Part shown: positions 10,857-23,500 of the stretch, in pieces
Position numbering within the stretch: the stretch's first letter is position 1
Layout of the letters: every line of letters starts with the position of its first letter
Assembly: GCA_003049485.1 (NCBI GenBank)
Contig: PYST01000161.1
Location: 24,511-88,510 of the forward strand
Reading direction: 5' to 3'
Source of the DNA: Ophioceras dolichostomum
Taxonomy: Eukaryota > Ascomycota > Sordariomycetes > Magnaporthales > Ophioceraceae
Length of the DNA: 64,000 nt
Translations under genes and position numbers: made by a program
The notes under the pieces: model-generated
The model's database searches: none
What the model was told of the DNA's origin: nothing
Seen by the model: only the letters and a program-made list of their open reading frames with translations

Positions 10857-11619
10857 CTTTCCATGTGCAACTTGTGATGGTTGCGGCACATGCGGGGTTG
10901 ATGACTCTATGAAGGAAGACTTGGGGTGGGAAGTGTCTGGAGGCACCACAAGTGACTACAGCTAATTACTTCTCCAGTCTATTCCCCCCTCCTCTCCGGC
11001 CACAGTCAAGAAAAATCTATGTGCGCTGCTATGATTTCTGTGACTAGGCGGTCTCTAATTGAGGGGAGGGAAGTTGATTGAGAAAAAGACTACGGATCAG
11101 TCAGAGTTGATGGAATTTGTGATGTTCGCGTCCGGAGCCCTAGAAGTCGCGGCATTCGCCCCTCTACGTCATGAGCATCACGATGCTAGCAAGAGAAAAT
11201 ATGACTATCCTCGGTGCCTCACGGTGAGGTAGGTAACGGGCTAGTTAGATATCATGACCGGCCTTACAGGCCGAAAAGGACATCCGGATACGCACTTCGG
11301 ATTTCCGCTTCCTCCTTGCCTTCTCTTCTATCACGTCGTTGGCGTCGGACCTCGACCCTGGCACCCAATATGGCACCCAGTGCTACACCACCGACCTCCC
11401 CGCAGCAAATGTCCCGTGTCCGTCATGCCAGTCGAACAGCCAACAACCAAATGTCGCGAGAAACGCGGGGTAGAGATCTCAGCTGAAAAAAACATCAGAC
11501 CAATTTATCCATCGCGTATTTCCCCTGAGTGCTCACTGTTCAGGTCCTGCTGTTGATAACTACTAACCTAAACCAAGACAGCAAGACAAAAAGAAGAAAA
11601 ACAGAAACTAAAAACAATA
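10857..11619. other. Intergenic region between tRNA-Trp and the SDR gene
   Basis: It contains the tRNA 5' flank and the presumed promoter and leader of the plus-strand SDR gene. An A-rich stretch (11560-11619) directly precedes the start codon, as is common for fungal leaders. No further gene is seen. Confidence 0.5.
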
Positions 11620-12666
11620 ATGTGGCACAATATCATGGGCAGCCTCTCCGCAGTCCCTTATCGCCCTTGGCTATCCTTCGTGGGCCTCTTGACGACCATC
11701 TCCCTCGCCGCGCGGGTTGCCGACTTCGCGGATTTGTACCTCCTGCGCCGCTCCAAGATCACGCGCTACCTCCATCGCGATGCGGAAGGGAGGCCGGCAT
11801 GGGCCCTAGTCACGGGAGCCTCAGACGGCATCGGCCGCCATCTAGTCCTGCTGCTCGCCGGGCACGGGTTCAACGTCGTGCTGCACGGCCGCAACCCAGC
11901 CAAGCTAGCCAAGGTCGAAGCAGAGATGAGGAGAAAATACCCGGCGCGTGAGTTCCGCGTCCTGGTCGTCGACGCCGGTGGAGTGCCTTGCACGAACTGC
12001 TTCGCGGCCTCATCATCTTCATCATCATCGTTGTCGCCTTCATCCGCCGCCAGTGCAATCAACTTCGACGCCATAGCCGAGTCGCTCTCGGACCTGCACC
12101 TCACCGTCCTGATCAACAACGCAGGCGGCGTGACCGCCCCCATCAGGTTCGACCCCCTAGACTCGCTAGGCCCGCACGCCGTGGCCGCCAACATCTCGAC
12201 CAACGCTCTGTTCCCGCTGCACCTAGCCATGCGGCTGATGCCGGCGCTAGTCCGGGCCGGCCCGTCGCTCGTCATCAACGTCGGGTCCATGGCGGACCTG
12301 GGCGTGCCGCTCGTGGCGTCGTACGCGGCCTCCAAGTCGTTTCTGATGACCCTGACGCGCTCGCTGTTCGCGGAGGCGATGATGGGGGAGGGCGGCAGGG
12401 ACAAGGTCGAGTTTCTGGGGATCCGCGTCGGCTTGTGCACGGGGACGGCGTACCAGGACAGCACGCCGAGTGTGTTCGCCCCGGACTCAGCGGTCATGGC
12501 GCGGGCGGTGCTGGACAGGGTGGGCTGCGGCAGGCCCGTCGTCGTCGGGTATCACTGGCACTTCTTGCAGCAGATTGCTTCGGACATCATGCCTGAATGG
12601 ATCAGGATTCGGCTGGCATCAGTAGCTATGCGGGCGCAGAGGGACGATGCGAAGCGATGGCTGTGA
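11620..12666 (+). CDS. Membrane-anchored short-chain dehydrogenase (KAR/HSD17B12-like)
   Basis: Single-exon, 348-residue SDR. A hydrophobic N-terminal segment (about residues 14-35) precedes the Rossmann fold, as in very-long-chain 3-oxoacyl-CoA reductases and 17-beta-hydroxysteroid dehydrogenases of the ER. Visible motifs are the cofactor loop TGASDGIG (65-72), HGRN (89-92), which suggests NADPH use, NNAG (166-169), catalytic S223 and YAASK with Y235 and K239. An insertion rich in Ser (131-145), encoded by TCA/TCT repeats, lies before the NNAG strand and is not typical. The substrate cannot be told: fatty acyl, sterol or secondary-metabolite reduction are all possible. It converges on the ankyrin gene, with stop codons only about 160 bp apart. 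The ATG at 11620 has A-rich upstream context. Confidence 0.88.
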   Translation: MWHNIMGSLSAVPYRPWLSFVGLLTTISLAARVADFADLYLLRRSKITRYLHRDAEGRPAWALVTGASDGIGRHLVLLLAGHGFNVVLHGRNPAKLAKVEAEMRRKYPAREFRVLVVDAGGVPCTNCFAASSSSSSSLSPSSAASAINFDAIAESLSDLHLTVLINNAGGVTAPIRFDPLDSLGPHAVAANISTNALFPLHLAMRLMPALVRAGPSLVINVGSMADLGVPLVASYAASKSFLMTLTRSLFAEAMMGEGGRDKVEFLGIRVGLCTGTAYQDSTPSVFAPDSAVMARAVLDRVGCGRPVVVGYHWHFLQQIASDIMPEWIRIRLASVAMRAQRDDAKRWL

Positions 12667-12822
12667 GGCGCCGTCCTTGTTGGACCTCGGAGCCACAGCT
12701 GAGGAGATGTCAGATAGTCCGATGTGGCCCAAGTTCTACTACATACAGCGAGGTTTTGTGACGTAAGGTTATGTAACATGCAAAATAGCCCAGTTTGAGC
12801 CATGGGCAAGGAGGTACCGGAC

Positions 12823-15800
12823 TTAAGACAAGAACGAGATTTCCGATGATCCCCGCCTGCGAAAAGATGTACGTTTACAAGCCCCTTGCCCGTGCCTGAT
12901 ACTTCCGCATGCAGAACAACGGCCCCGAGGCCATACCTTAGGCTCCACCTCGACGGATAGGCAAGGGCAGAGGCTCCGAACCTCCTCAAAGATGTTCTGA
13001 GAGCGCAGAGCTCTGCCCAATTGTCTCAGCACGAGAGAACGCATGTCAGGGTTCTCTCCCCGAGGCGGCGTTGAATCCAGCCAGTACTTGAAGGCTTCTG
13101 CAACTCGTTCGGGGCGCAGCCCGCAATCGCTCTGTTGCATCTTATCCAGGACGTGGCCGAAGATCTGATCCAGAGCGCTCACATGCCCATGTTCCGCAGC
13201 TAACCCGATTGCATCACGCCCCTTAGAGCCCAGGACCGTCCAGTCCGATCCTCTCGAGAGGAGACTGCGGACAAAATTTGCATGTCCGCCTGCGCACGCT
13301 TGCATCAGCGCCGTCCATCCCGCTCTCGTCCCCCTGTTGAGGGTGTCCGCGCTGCAGGCCTGGATAAGCGTTTCGATGACTGCAACGTCATCCGCCTCGA
13401 AAAGCCGGGGGAATATCTGGATTGCTCGGAAGAGGATCGTCGTGTCATCAAAGACAAAATCGGGAGAGGCGCCATAGCCTATCAAGAGCCGTATCATCTT
13501 CAACCGGCCCGCCGGTTCGTCGTTGGGTTCGCTAGGACGGATCGTGTGCAGCAGGGTCGGCGGTGTACATGCAGCTATCCACAACAAGGTCTGACCCTCC
13601 TTATTTGGTTCGTCAATTTTGAAGCCTCTGGCGTGGAATATTGCGAGGAAGTACTCTGCCAGGCGCCAGCGACCAGATTTCAGGGATACGCGTAGACAGC
13701 CGAAGAGTAACTCGTCTGAGATAGGTGGCCCTCGCTGGACAAGCATCACAGCTTGCTCGTAGAGGCCGCGTCGGCTGACCCTTATGAGTGACCTTGCGAT
13801 GCATCGATCGCAGACCCGGTCGTCGCGCCGGTTCAAGAAGAGTTCGAGCACCCTTGGATTCGCAACACCAGGTCTCTTGACATCGACGGCTAGGTTCATC
13901 GCCCGCCCTAGCGAACAAGGATCTTCCGACTGGAAGATAGGAGAGCACTGTGGGTCATCTGCCGAGGATTTTGAGAAGAACCTTTCCCCCTCAATGTGAC
14001 ATGAGCCCATCTTTAAGCCGTGGTCAAGAAGCAGCTGGACGATGTCCACAACTCCAGTATGCACCGCGTGGAGCATTGAAAGGCTGTTTCCAATGGCACC
14101 ACGCTCAAGCAGTCGCCGGAGAATAGGAATATATTCACGATCCTCCCAAAAGGTTGACGGCAGAGTCGAGGTTGCCCTTGGATTCTTCCTAGCGATCGTC
14201 CTAATAAGGCGAAACAGGGCATCGGACAAACATTGGGCGTCGACTTTGCAGTCTCTTTCCGACTCGAGTACGTGGCGAGCAATGTCGAGGCAGCCGTGCA
14301 CGCAGGCCAACACGAGCAGCGAGCCATCCCACCTCGCACCCTTCTCGAGAAGAAACTTCATGACCTCGAGACCACGCCAGCAGGTAACTGCCTGTTGAAG
14401 CGGAGACGCTTTCGATGACGCCGAGGGAGCGTCCAACTCCTCAGCACTCGCCCCGTGCTCGATGAGCACCCTTGCCATCTCTAGATCGCCTTTGCTGCAG
14501 GCCATCGCGAGAGGGCTCATGTTCGAGCAGTACTTGCAACATGAAAAGTCCCGCTTGCAGCCTTTCTCCAGAAGAAACCGGGTGAGGGCGAGCGAGCCAG
14601 ACGAAGCCGCAGCACAGAGCGGACGGTGCCCCTTTTCGGGGTCTAAATTCGCCCCGGCGTCAACGAGGAGACACGACATCTCGTAGTTGCCCCGCTCGCA
14701 TGCCAGAGCCAGCGGGCTGCAGTGTCGGGGCTTCGCTTCTGCAGGATTCGGGGTCGGCAGTAACCCTTGACCGGAGGACGGGAGGTCTCGCATCATCAAG
14801 TCCATGGGAGAGGCGGATTTATCGACCTTCGCGCCGAGGCCCAGTAGATGGCGCACCAGCTCCTCATTCCCGGAAAAGGCCGCCGCTGCAAGCGGAGTCG
14901 CACCGGGGTTCTGCGAGTCGGTGTCCATCGCATCATCGCGAGGATTGACCGGGGCGCCGTGGCTGATGAGGAGTTTCGACATCGGGAGATCACCTCGTCT
15001 GCAGGCAAACAAGAGCGCCGTCCTCTGATGTTCGTCGGTTTCGTCAACCGCAGCACCTTTCCCAAGGAGCAACGCAACGATCTTAATATGGCCATGACCC
15101 GAAGCAGCAGTAAGTGGCGTCCAGTCCTCAAAATCCGGATCACGGGCCTCATGCGACGAGGAACGCTTGTAACGACTCCTTCCATTTGGCTCTACACCAA
15201 CTTTGAGCAAGAGCGAGACAGTTTCCTCGTGTCCAAACGTTGAGGCCCGGACAAGTGCGTGGGCGAGTTGACAAGCTGTAGCTCCGGGCGCCAGGATGGA
15301 GACTGTTCTCGTATGCCCAAGAGCCGCGGCAGCCGAGATCGGAGGAGGGCAAGGGTGTTGCTGTCGCTTGAAGTCCGGGTTTGTCGAAACTCCTTCCATG
15401 CGCTTGCCGCAGAAACCCCACATGAGTCGAATAAGACAAGTGTCGTCCAGGCAAGCAGCAATATGTAGGGCCGTCGGCCATTCCAAGCGCAGGGGAGAGT
15501 GGTGACCTTTGAAGCTGACTTTCCCGCCGTCTTCGTTGCCATCACTAGCCGTAAACACTATATGGGAATGGCTGTCCACATCGGCGCCGTTGTCGAGCAA
15601 TTCGGCGACTACTCGGCAGTGACCCCATGATACCGCCACCTGTAGGGCCGTCAATCCTTGAATCGACCGACTCTCAACGTCAGCGCCATCAAGGAGAAGC
15701 GAGCGCACGAGGGTGTGGTCACCATCCACGACAGCATCATGGAGCCTCCGGTCAATATCCGTCTCGAAACCTGGCCAGGGTTCTTCCGAGGATTTGGGTG

Positions 15801-17333
15801 TTCCGGCGAATATCTGTGCCAAGCGATCGCCAGTGGCCTGGCTGCTCGACCTCTCTGGTAATCTTGGACTGGGTGGCGTGGGGATACCCGAGCTGGGTGG
15901 CGTATGGTCGACGAGGGGTGGCCGCGAGGAGTCTCGAAGGGAGCCTGCGGGTCGCGGTGGCATCTGTGTACCATCCGAATCGACCGACTCGTTGTCATCG
16001 TCTTTGCTACCATCCAAGCTCATCCCCTCACTCATGTCTTTGATCAGATCCTTCATATTGAATTCGTCCTGTTCAACCGCTTGTCGCGAAGATGCATCGT
16101 CAACATCGCCAGTATCGGCAGCCTCAAAGGGCGCATTCCAGCCTGTGCCGCTACCCATTGCCAACTCCCGTGCCGGGCCATGGCCCGCTAGCGCTCTCGT
16201 CGTAGATGGAGAGACCGTCCCGACAGATGGGCTGACAGCTTCAACCCATTGCGATACACGGTCCTCCGGTGCCGGGACATGGCCCGCTGCCCCTCTCGTC
16301 GTAGATGGAGAGGCCGTCCCGACAGATGGGCTGACAGCTTCAACCCATTGCGATACACGGTCCTCCAAAGGGAATAAAGTTCCAGCATCGAAAGCGTGGC
16401 TTTCGGGTTCGTATTGAGCGCTATGATCGAGCGCGGGAGCTTTGTGTTCTTCGAGGGGGGCGGCAGGAGTCGGTAGGTAGAAATTGTCGAAGAAAATGAG
16501 GGACAAATCGTGATTCGGCAACCCATTAAACGGGTATGGGTTTCCGGGGGCATGGAGGTGTGGTGCCGTGTGAACGGACACGGGGGGCTCGGTATGAGCT
16601 GGTGGCATGGAGGCTTGTTGGTTGGCACCTTCGGGAGGGAGGGAGGCGACGGCAGGCAGGGTACCAAGCCCAACGGGGGGAAGCGAAGGTAGAAGGCTAA
16701 TGAAGTCGTCGATGTGCATTGAGCCCAGCTCGTCCGTAATGGGACCCGACTCATCCGCCGGTTTAGGGGGACCATGGTTCACAGCATCCGGAGTGCTGGC
16801 GGAGCTAGGCGATGCAGGCGTGTGGTAGCCAACATCGGAGGGCGTCGGGGCCGTTTCTATGACCGGCGACTTGGGGGGCTTTTGACGCTTGATGTAGCGC
16901 TCGATCTTCTCAACGGGGACGATCCGCTCCCGGACGGTAAATATGGTCTCCTTCTCCTCCTCTTCCCTGCGCCGCTTGCGGATGCGGACGATGGCTTTGT
17001 ATTCCTCGCTAGCAACGTTCTTCTTGAGGTTCCATCTCTCGATCTGCGTCTTGTACTGCTTCGTGCTGCAAGATGTGAGGGGGATACCAGTGAGCTTTGG
17101 ACGAGCATACACGAGCATACTTCGGCGCTTAACATCACCCGATACTTGAGCGAACGTCGAACGTACGATGCAATGAAGCCATGATTCTCCTTCATAAGCG
17201 TCATCACCTCTGGTAACTCCTTATCCTCGACCCAGTAGTGCTGTCTGAAGACATGCCGCACGGCGTCCCAGTCGAGGCCGTCTGGCTTGGCGGGGGTTAG
17301 AATGGCGGGGGAGCCCGCCAAGGTCGCGGCCAT
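12823..17333 (-). CDS. Clr5-domain ankyrin-repeat protein
   Basis: Two exons (17333-17167 and 17065-12823; intron GTACGT...TTGCAG) encode 1469 residues. The N-terminus is a Clr5 domain: WDAVRHVFRQHYWVEDKEL and EVMTLMKENHGF, joined across the intron to TKQYKTQIERWNLKKN. A basic segment (RIRKRRR) follows. Residues of roughly 90-480 are low complexity, rich in Pro, Ser and Asp, and contain a 33-residue tandem repeat. The C-terminal two thirds carry many ankyrin repeats (for example GLTALQVAVSWGHCRVVAELL and TPLAAAAFSGNEELVRHLL), I estimate at least a dozen. A small Cys-containing tail (CSACGSIRHGQGAC) ends the protein. Clr5 is a fungal domain of unclear function, often fused to ankyrin repeats; a signalling or scaffold role is inference. 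A start at an internal Met of exon 2 would destroy the Clr5 domain, so I prefer 17333. Confidence 0.87.
16172..16366 (-). repeat. 99-bp tandem duplication inside the ankyrin gene
   Basis: Two copies (16172-16270 and 16271-16366) are nearly identical in DNA and encode a 33-residue unit beginning EDRVSQWVEAVSPSVGT. Only a few substitutions separate them, so the duplication looks recent. Confidence 0.9.
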
Positions 17334-18689
17334 GCTGCGTCGAGAACGATGGCGATGCGCGGAAGGTCCAGAAGAAACGACTTCGAAAAGGGAGGGTTCA
17401 ATTGTTGAAGAATATCGTTGTCCCCATCAGAGCTCGATCGACTCGGACCTCGACGTCCGGCTGGTCCTTCGACGTTTATGTATGGTGCTGATACCGAGGG
17501 ATTCGTCCGACACTAGAGGTTGCCTCCACACAGCTTCGCCGCAAAAGTTCCAGTCGGCATGCACGGAGGGCGGTTCCAGCTGCCAACAGCACAGATCCCC
17601 TACCGCTCACCGAAACAACGGCCATATTGTTTCGTGGTTCAACCAGTGGCCAGGCCGGAAACGCGTTTCGCAATGGATAGACATCATGAAAGAAAGGCAA
17701 TTCGCAAGGCATTCTTCGGTACTCTGTCCCAGTCGGGCAGGAACTTTTAGAAGACTAGCAATTGCGGGGAATTACGATCACATGACGAGGTGGAACCTTT
17801 GTTGCAGACGCAACGCAACGGCGACTACAGTTCCCCCCCCCNNNNNNNNNNNNNNNNNNNNNNNNCCCCCAACCCGTCTTGACAAGTCAAGAACCGAGGC
17901 GGCCGTAGATAAACCAAAATATTATCAGCCCTGGGCACCACAGCTTCCACAGCTTCCAGTCGTTCATACTATTATCTCAGAGGAGGACGCACCCATCCAA
18001 GAGGGCTGAGGCCGGCATAGTGGCCTACCGAGCTAGCGTGGACCTCAGGCATCACTTTGGGATCGCCTACACGTCAGGTCGTAGACAGAGGTCACTGCAA
18101 ACTTGATTCAAAAGTGCCTCTACAGGCCAGCATCATATATACACCAGAACGAGTACTTGAGCAACAACAATCTTCTCCAGACGCTATTATGCATCCACCT
18201 CACCCACATCCCACCTCTCTCCCTGTCTTTAAACCTGCTCTTAAAGCTACCGAGTAGCTCAGCCTTCCAAGCTAAAGGAGGGGACGGCTATGAAGCCATT
18301 AGAAGTGATGTTTTTCCAAAAGTCCGACATAAGAATTCGAGAAGGGGAAATACCCAAGCAATGCTGGACAGAGAAAAAAAAAAGGAACAAGAAACATTCT
18401 CCTCGCACCCAGATGTCTGCTCTCGAAAGGATAGTTGGAAATAATCATTTTGTGTTGGCCAAACCCATTCAGAGTGATAATGACGATGATGATGATCATA
18501 TATAAGTAAATGAAGAAAAAAGGAGGAACATTGAAGGGAGAGGAAAAGAAAAGAGGCAGACCGAATCTAGAGCGCCATCATGAGACAAGCCAGCCCAGCC
18601 TATCCACACAGAGAATTAAGGGGGTTAGGTACCGTACGTACAACCCCAACACCCAACCACGAAGAGTTAAACAAAGACGACCGACAGAA
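17334..18689. other. Intergenic region with an assembly gap
   Basis: This region lies between the start of the ankyrin gene and the end of the CRH gene. It contains an N run in a C tract and, nearer the right, A-rich sequence (18370-18550) expected at the CRH 3' end. Plus-strand frames crossing the gap are not protein-like. Confidence 0.5.
17842..17865. other. 24-base N gap inside a poly-C tract
   Basis: Twenty-four N lie between C9 on the left and C5 on the right. The homopolymer probably broke the assembly or reads. The true length is unknown. It lies about 0.5 kb upstream of the ankyrin start codon. Confidence 0.98.
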
Positions 18690-20539
18690 TTACAGGATCA
18701 ACAAGCCGCCCGCAAACGCAATCACGACGGCGAACGCGCTGGCGCCCAGCAGACGCCTGCCGCTCGGGGGCGTGACGCGCCCACCGTCGTTCTTCCCGCC
18801 GCCGCACGACTGCTGGAACCCCGTCGCCAGACACTCGGGGGCCGCGGACGTGGTGCTGCCGCCGCCCTGGTTCTGGCCCGCGACGCCGGGCCCCTGCACG
18901 CTGCCGCCGGGGATGGACGCCACGGGGGCCACGGTCCCCGTGCCGGTGGGGTTCGACCCCCCGACGGTGCCACTGCTGGCGCCGGCGTTCATGTCCAGGC
19001 CGGATCCGGCGAACGACTTGAGCACGGTCGGCTTGTTGCCATCGACGACGGTGTCGTTGGTGCCGAGCCACGAGCTGTACGTGTAGCTCACGCCCTTGTT
19101 CGTGCCGGGCGCGGTGGGGGAGTTGAAGCACTTCATCTCCACCTCGCCGAGCTGCGCATAGTAGTAGCCGTACGTCTTGATATCGTCGGCGTTGACCCAG
19201 TCGATGGGGCCGCCGGCCCAGTCGATCGTGCCCTTGGCGTTCGTGTCGGCGCCGCCGGGCCAGATGGAGAACTGCACGCGCGACGGGGTCTGGGGGAAGT
19301 CCCACTGGTTGGCCGTCGCGTTCCAGGTTTCGGACTTCTTCTTGGTGCGGCCGACCTGCCCGTCGATGAGCCAGGTGATGGACTCAGGCGTCCATTGGAT
19401 CTCGTATGTGTGCCAGTTGGAGTAGGTGTTGGAGAGGGTGATGTTGCCGGAGTTGACGTCTAGAGAGTACATGAGATTAGCTAGGCACGCACTCTGGCAG
19501 GGACTACTTCAAGTTCCTGGATCCTGAAAAAGGCGGGGGTTGAAACAGCGGCCAGAAACAAGGCGAAGAGGGCCACTCACATGATGGGATACCCTGGAAG
19601 TAGTAGTTCGTCTGTGCAATGCCCAGCTCGGTCCCGACCCATTCGTAGTCGATTTCGTCCTTGACGTCGCTGAACAGGATGAAGGCCGAGACAACACCCG
19701 CGCCGCGGCTCGTCTTGAACCTGGCCGAGACGTTGCCGTACCACATGTACGTGGTAGACGACATGACGGTGCCGACGGAGCGGGCCGGCATCGTCAGAAG
19801 CACCGAGTTGTCGTACGCCATGGGGGTGCCCGAGACGACCCAGTTGCTCGTCGACGAGTCGCCCAGGTACTTGGAGATATCGGTGATGCCATCGAGGCTG
19901 GTCATGGGGAACTTCTGGCTCTTGCAGACTGGCGCGGGCACGCAGGCGTCGAGTGAGAAGGACATACGAGGGTCGCACCCGCCGAGGCAGAAGGCGCCCA
20001 CACCGCAATCACCGTAGACTGCAGGTTTCCGATCGAGTTAGTCACTTTGTTTGGCTGGACATGTTTTCTTTGTGTCTCTGTGTCCCATGTCTCCGTGTCG
20101 CGTAGCATGTCTGTCCGTCCATGTGCTGCGGGCAAGGAGCTAAGGAGATGCAGTGTGACCAAGGCCTGCTCGGTCCCGGCCGTCGTTTAGGCCTGTGCAC
20201 ACAAAAACGTCCGGACATGCAGATGAGAAACAGTCATGATGCAGGAGGGAGATGCAGTGCGGGGATAGGCAAGGAATCGCAGTTCCAGTCTATCTGATCC
20301 CTCTCCCATCCTATGCTCCCGTCCCATCCCATTTCATTCCACTGCGTTTGGTAGCCACTGCCAATGCAGCGCCAAGAGCATGGGGAAGGCTGGATTGAAC
20401 TGAATCGAAGAAACCAAAACTTACGGCCACAGCAGGGAGCCTCCTTGGGGCATTTTTGCGTTAGTGAGCACTTCTGTGCCAGCACTGTTGACGCGCCCAG
20501 CAGGACGGTCGCGCCAATTGATAGCAATGTCGACTTCAT
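18690..20539 (-). CDS. CRH-family GPI-anchored GH16 glucan-chitin transglycosylase
   Basis: CRH enzymes cross-link chitin to beta-glucan in the cell wall. Three exons (20539-20425, 20018-19581, 19480-18690) join in phase to give 447 residues. There is a signal peptide (1 to about 21, ending STVLA|Q). A Cys-rich CBM18-like chitin-binding segment follows (CSLTQKCPKEAPCCG then YGDCGVGAFCLGGC). The GH16 domain carries the catalytic motif DEIDYEW (E160, D162, E164). Family segments such as YEIQWTPESITWLIDG and PSRVQFSIWPGG are present. The C-terminal quarter is Gly/Ser/Thr-rich and ends in a hydrophobic tail, consistent with GPI attachment (likely omega region near GGGKNDGG). A CBM18 plus GPI tail fits the Utr2/Crh2-type members. 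The third-exon boundary (TAG|CTAATC) is the best of two possible acceptors. Confidence 0.92.
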
Positions 20540-23500
20540 CTTGTGTGTTTGTGTCTTGTGTTTGTGTAGCGAGCGTGGCGGGAAAACAGGGAACAGGGAA
20601 AGACGTTATGGTCTCAGCCCTGGCCGTCGTCCTTCTTCTTCGACCTCACCGTCTCGTTAACGTCGGTCAGTAGTCCGTGGTTCGCGTCGTCGTCGTCGGC
20701 GTCGTCGTCGTTATCTCGTCGAGGTCGAAGTCGAATGTGTCGTCGACCTTCGTCGGCAGTTCGTTCGACGCGAGAAAACGTGATGGTGTGCGCGATGATT
20801 AGGAGATGATTTAAAAAACCGGGAGCGCGAGTCCGGACCGAGAGCCTCAAACAATGCGGGCGTCGTCGTGCAAGTATGTGGTATGCAAACAAGCGAGGGT
20901 ATGATTCGATGATCGACAAGGCAGTCGAGACTTCTAAAGCTGCTCAAAGTTCATGCGGCGGATTTCTGTTGGGTGGCAGAAGAAACGGCTGGAATGAAGC
21001 TCAAAACAATTCGGGCTGCGCTGTGGGAAGATCCGAGGTTCTTTCCCCCTTCCTCCACGAGTCAACGAGGACAAAAGGCAAGCAGGCTAGCCGAAAATCG
21101 GGAGATAGGAGCGTTCAGCAAAGAGGCGCAGCGATTGCCAACGGATTCCTTGTGTTCGGTGTTGTTGATGCTTTGTGTTGCTGTTTTGGTTGGGCCTTGT
21201 ACGCTGGGGCTTCGTGATGCGTTGGTCGAGCTTGTTTAGCTGCACCAATTCTTGGATTTCGTTAAGGGGCGGCGGCGTCTGACGACTTCCTCTTCTCCTT
21301 TCTCTTCTTAAGCAATAAAATTAAATAGCGAGCGACTGTAAAATGAAGTGGAAAGCAAATGACTCTGGTCAATAGACCATTGAACAGTGCCCCCAAAAAG
21401 CGAGTGAATAATGAAGGAGCCTCTCTCTTGTCAGTTGGGTGATTCCTTGACCCTGTTCGTCAACAACGAGCGGACACAACAGGAAAGAAGGGGAGAAAGG
21501 AGGAGAACAGAATGGCTGCACAGTGGGTGAAAAGTCGACAAATCCTGATGATGGGTGTGCAGGGGGTCTCCACCGGCACCGCCAGCAAGAACGGGACCTG
21601 GCCAAATCAGGGCATTCTCGTAATGAGTGGCGTTCCCTGACGGCACAATGGTGGGCCGTTGGCTCCAAATTCCCTGGGGCCACACATCGACGGCCCCAGG
21701 CTTGGGAACGCTTGAAAACTCACCATCGTTTTCAGGCATCTGTCATCGTTCTTTCTGAAGCCAAGCGAAGAGCTATGTGCAACTAAACTACGATGCAGTA
21801 AGGTGACGTTGAAGCAGACTATCGATGGAGCTAAAAACGTCAATCTCACAGAGATTGCCCGACGGCATCCCATCGCCGAGCTGCTCGCCGTTAACATCTC
21901 TTCTGAGGATATATCACGTGCGTCTCCGGGATAAAGTCCACAGTGGTTCGCCGGATACCTGCATCATTCCGCAGAACGTTGAGAAGGTTCCTGCAAAAAG
22001 GCAATTGCTCCCCTGTCCCTGTCCTGCCTGCAAAGACTCACCAATCAAGAAAATCCTGCTTGTGGGCGGGCCGTGGGGAAATGTTGATGCTCAATCAGTC
22101 CCTGCGATACGAAAGCCCTCGACCCCATGACGTTGATTGTCAGCATGAATCCTCGTATTTCGCCAAGCTCTCCGGAAGAAGTCGCCTTCCCGCCGTGCTA
22201 GCTCAAAATAGAAAAGGGAGCCAGAACTTGCGGCAACTGGAACACGGACCTGGGGAAAGAGTCTAGACTCCAGATTCTGGAGACAGAAAGGCTCCTTGAC
22301 AGCCTCGTTGACCACTTATCATATCTTGCTTGTTGTCATAGGTCGCCTCACCTTTCCGTTGTGCAACTGTAGTCGAGATTAAATCGATATGGTTCGTCCG
22401 TTGAAATTTGCTGGTTGACCCCTGCCACTGCATATGTACAACCTCGACAATATCTTGCGCAGTCCACGATGCCAGAGCAAGCACTTGGTACTTTGCAGAT
22501 GGAGGTCCGCCCGCCAAGACCGGCACTTGGGAAACGAGAGAAGCAGGCATCATGCTGCGTAACCTGCACGGAACCTGGGGTTGAACGTTTCTGTACATAC
22601 ATCTACCAGCACCTACATACATGCAAAACACTGCATCGAGTTGGAACATTGCCATCTTTACCCACATAGGTAGGTAGGGAATAGGGGAGTCCTTGAGTTG
22701 GAGACAGTATCGCTAGCTCTTAACTAGGTAGGTACCTTGGTATATTCCTATGCCTACCACCTGGGAGACAAAACCAACTTGCAGGAAATCACCCTATCGA
22801 ATTGCTCGTGAGACTTCTTGCCTGGTCGGTGCTACTTCCTTGGGCATCTCGAGGCCTTCCGAATAGCCCTCTGTTGAGAATAGCCTTGTGTTGGGCCGCA
22901 CTCATCTACATTACCCCACCGACCCTATTGCTCGGCTCGATGTAGTCTCACAACTAGTCCGAGAGGGAAGAGCCAACCTCCCAAATTTGGTCGCTAGTCC
23001 ACATATCATCTCGTCTGCCGCGTCATGGCTGAGCCCGGTAGTCTCCAATAGATCGGAAGACGGCCGTACTAAGATGGGTAGTTATGTGTGGAGGATGCGA
23101 CCAACTCCTGAAGGAGCTCCTACAAGTCTCCAGCTACATATTCCCAGCGTATCCTGGGCCGACATACGCCGCAAAGTAGCAAATAGACCGGAAAATCTCG
23201 ACTGTCTATGGGTGTAAATTGACATTGTTTTAAGAATTTCTTTTCGTAAAGCACTTCGGTGGCGGATTTTGCTCGGTGATGGAAGCCAGAGTGGAGGGAT
23301 ACACCGGCACCAGATGAACAGAATCCAGCACGGATAACGTCTAAGGAGCGGGGCTATGAACCACAGTTTGACAAGTGGAAAACGAAGTTCGGAGGCTAGG
23401 TCGGCAATGATACTAGGCATCTTCCGCTATCTCGAAAATGCTCTGTAGTCCTCCCTGCGAAGCTCCGCAGCTTTCAATGGGGCCACTGAGCACGACAGTA

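Noticed and set aside
22888..23217. 109-codon plus-strand frame
   Set aside because: Composition is fairly protein-like, but no family is recognised and there are no flanking exons; left out as unsupported.
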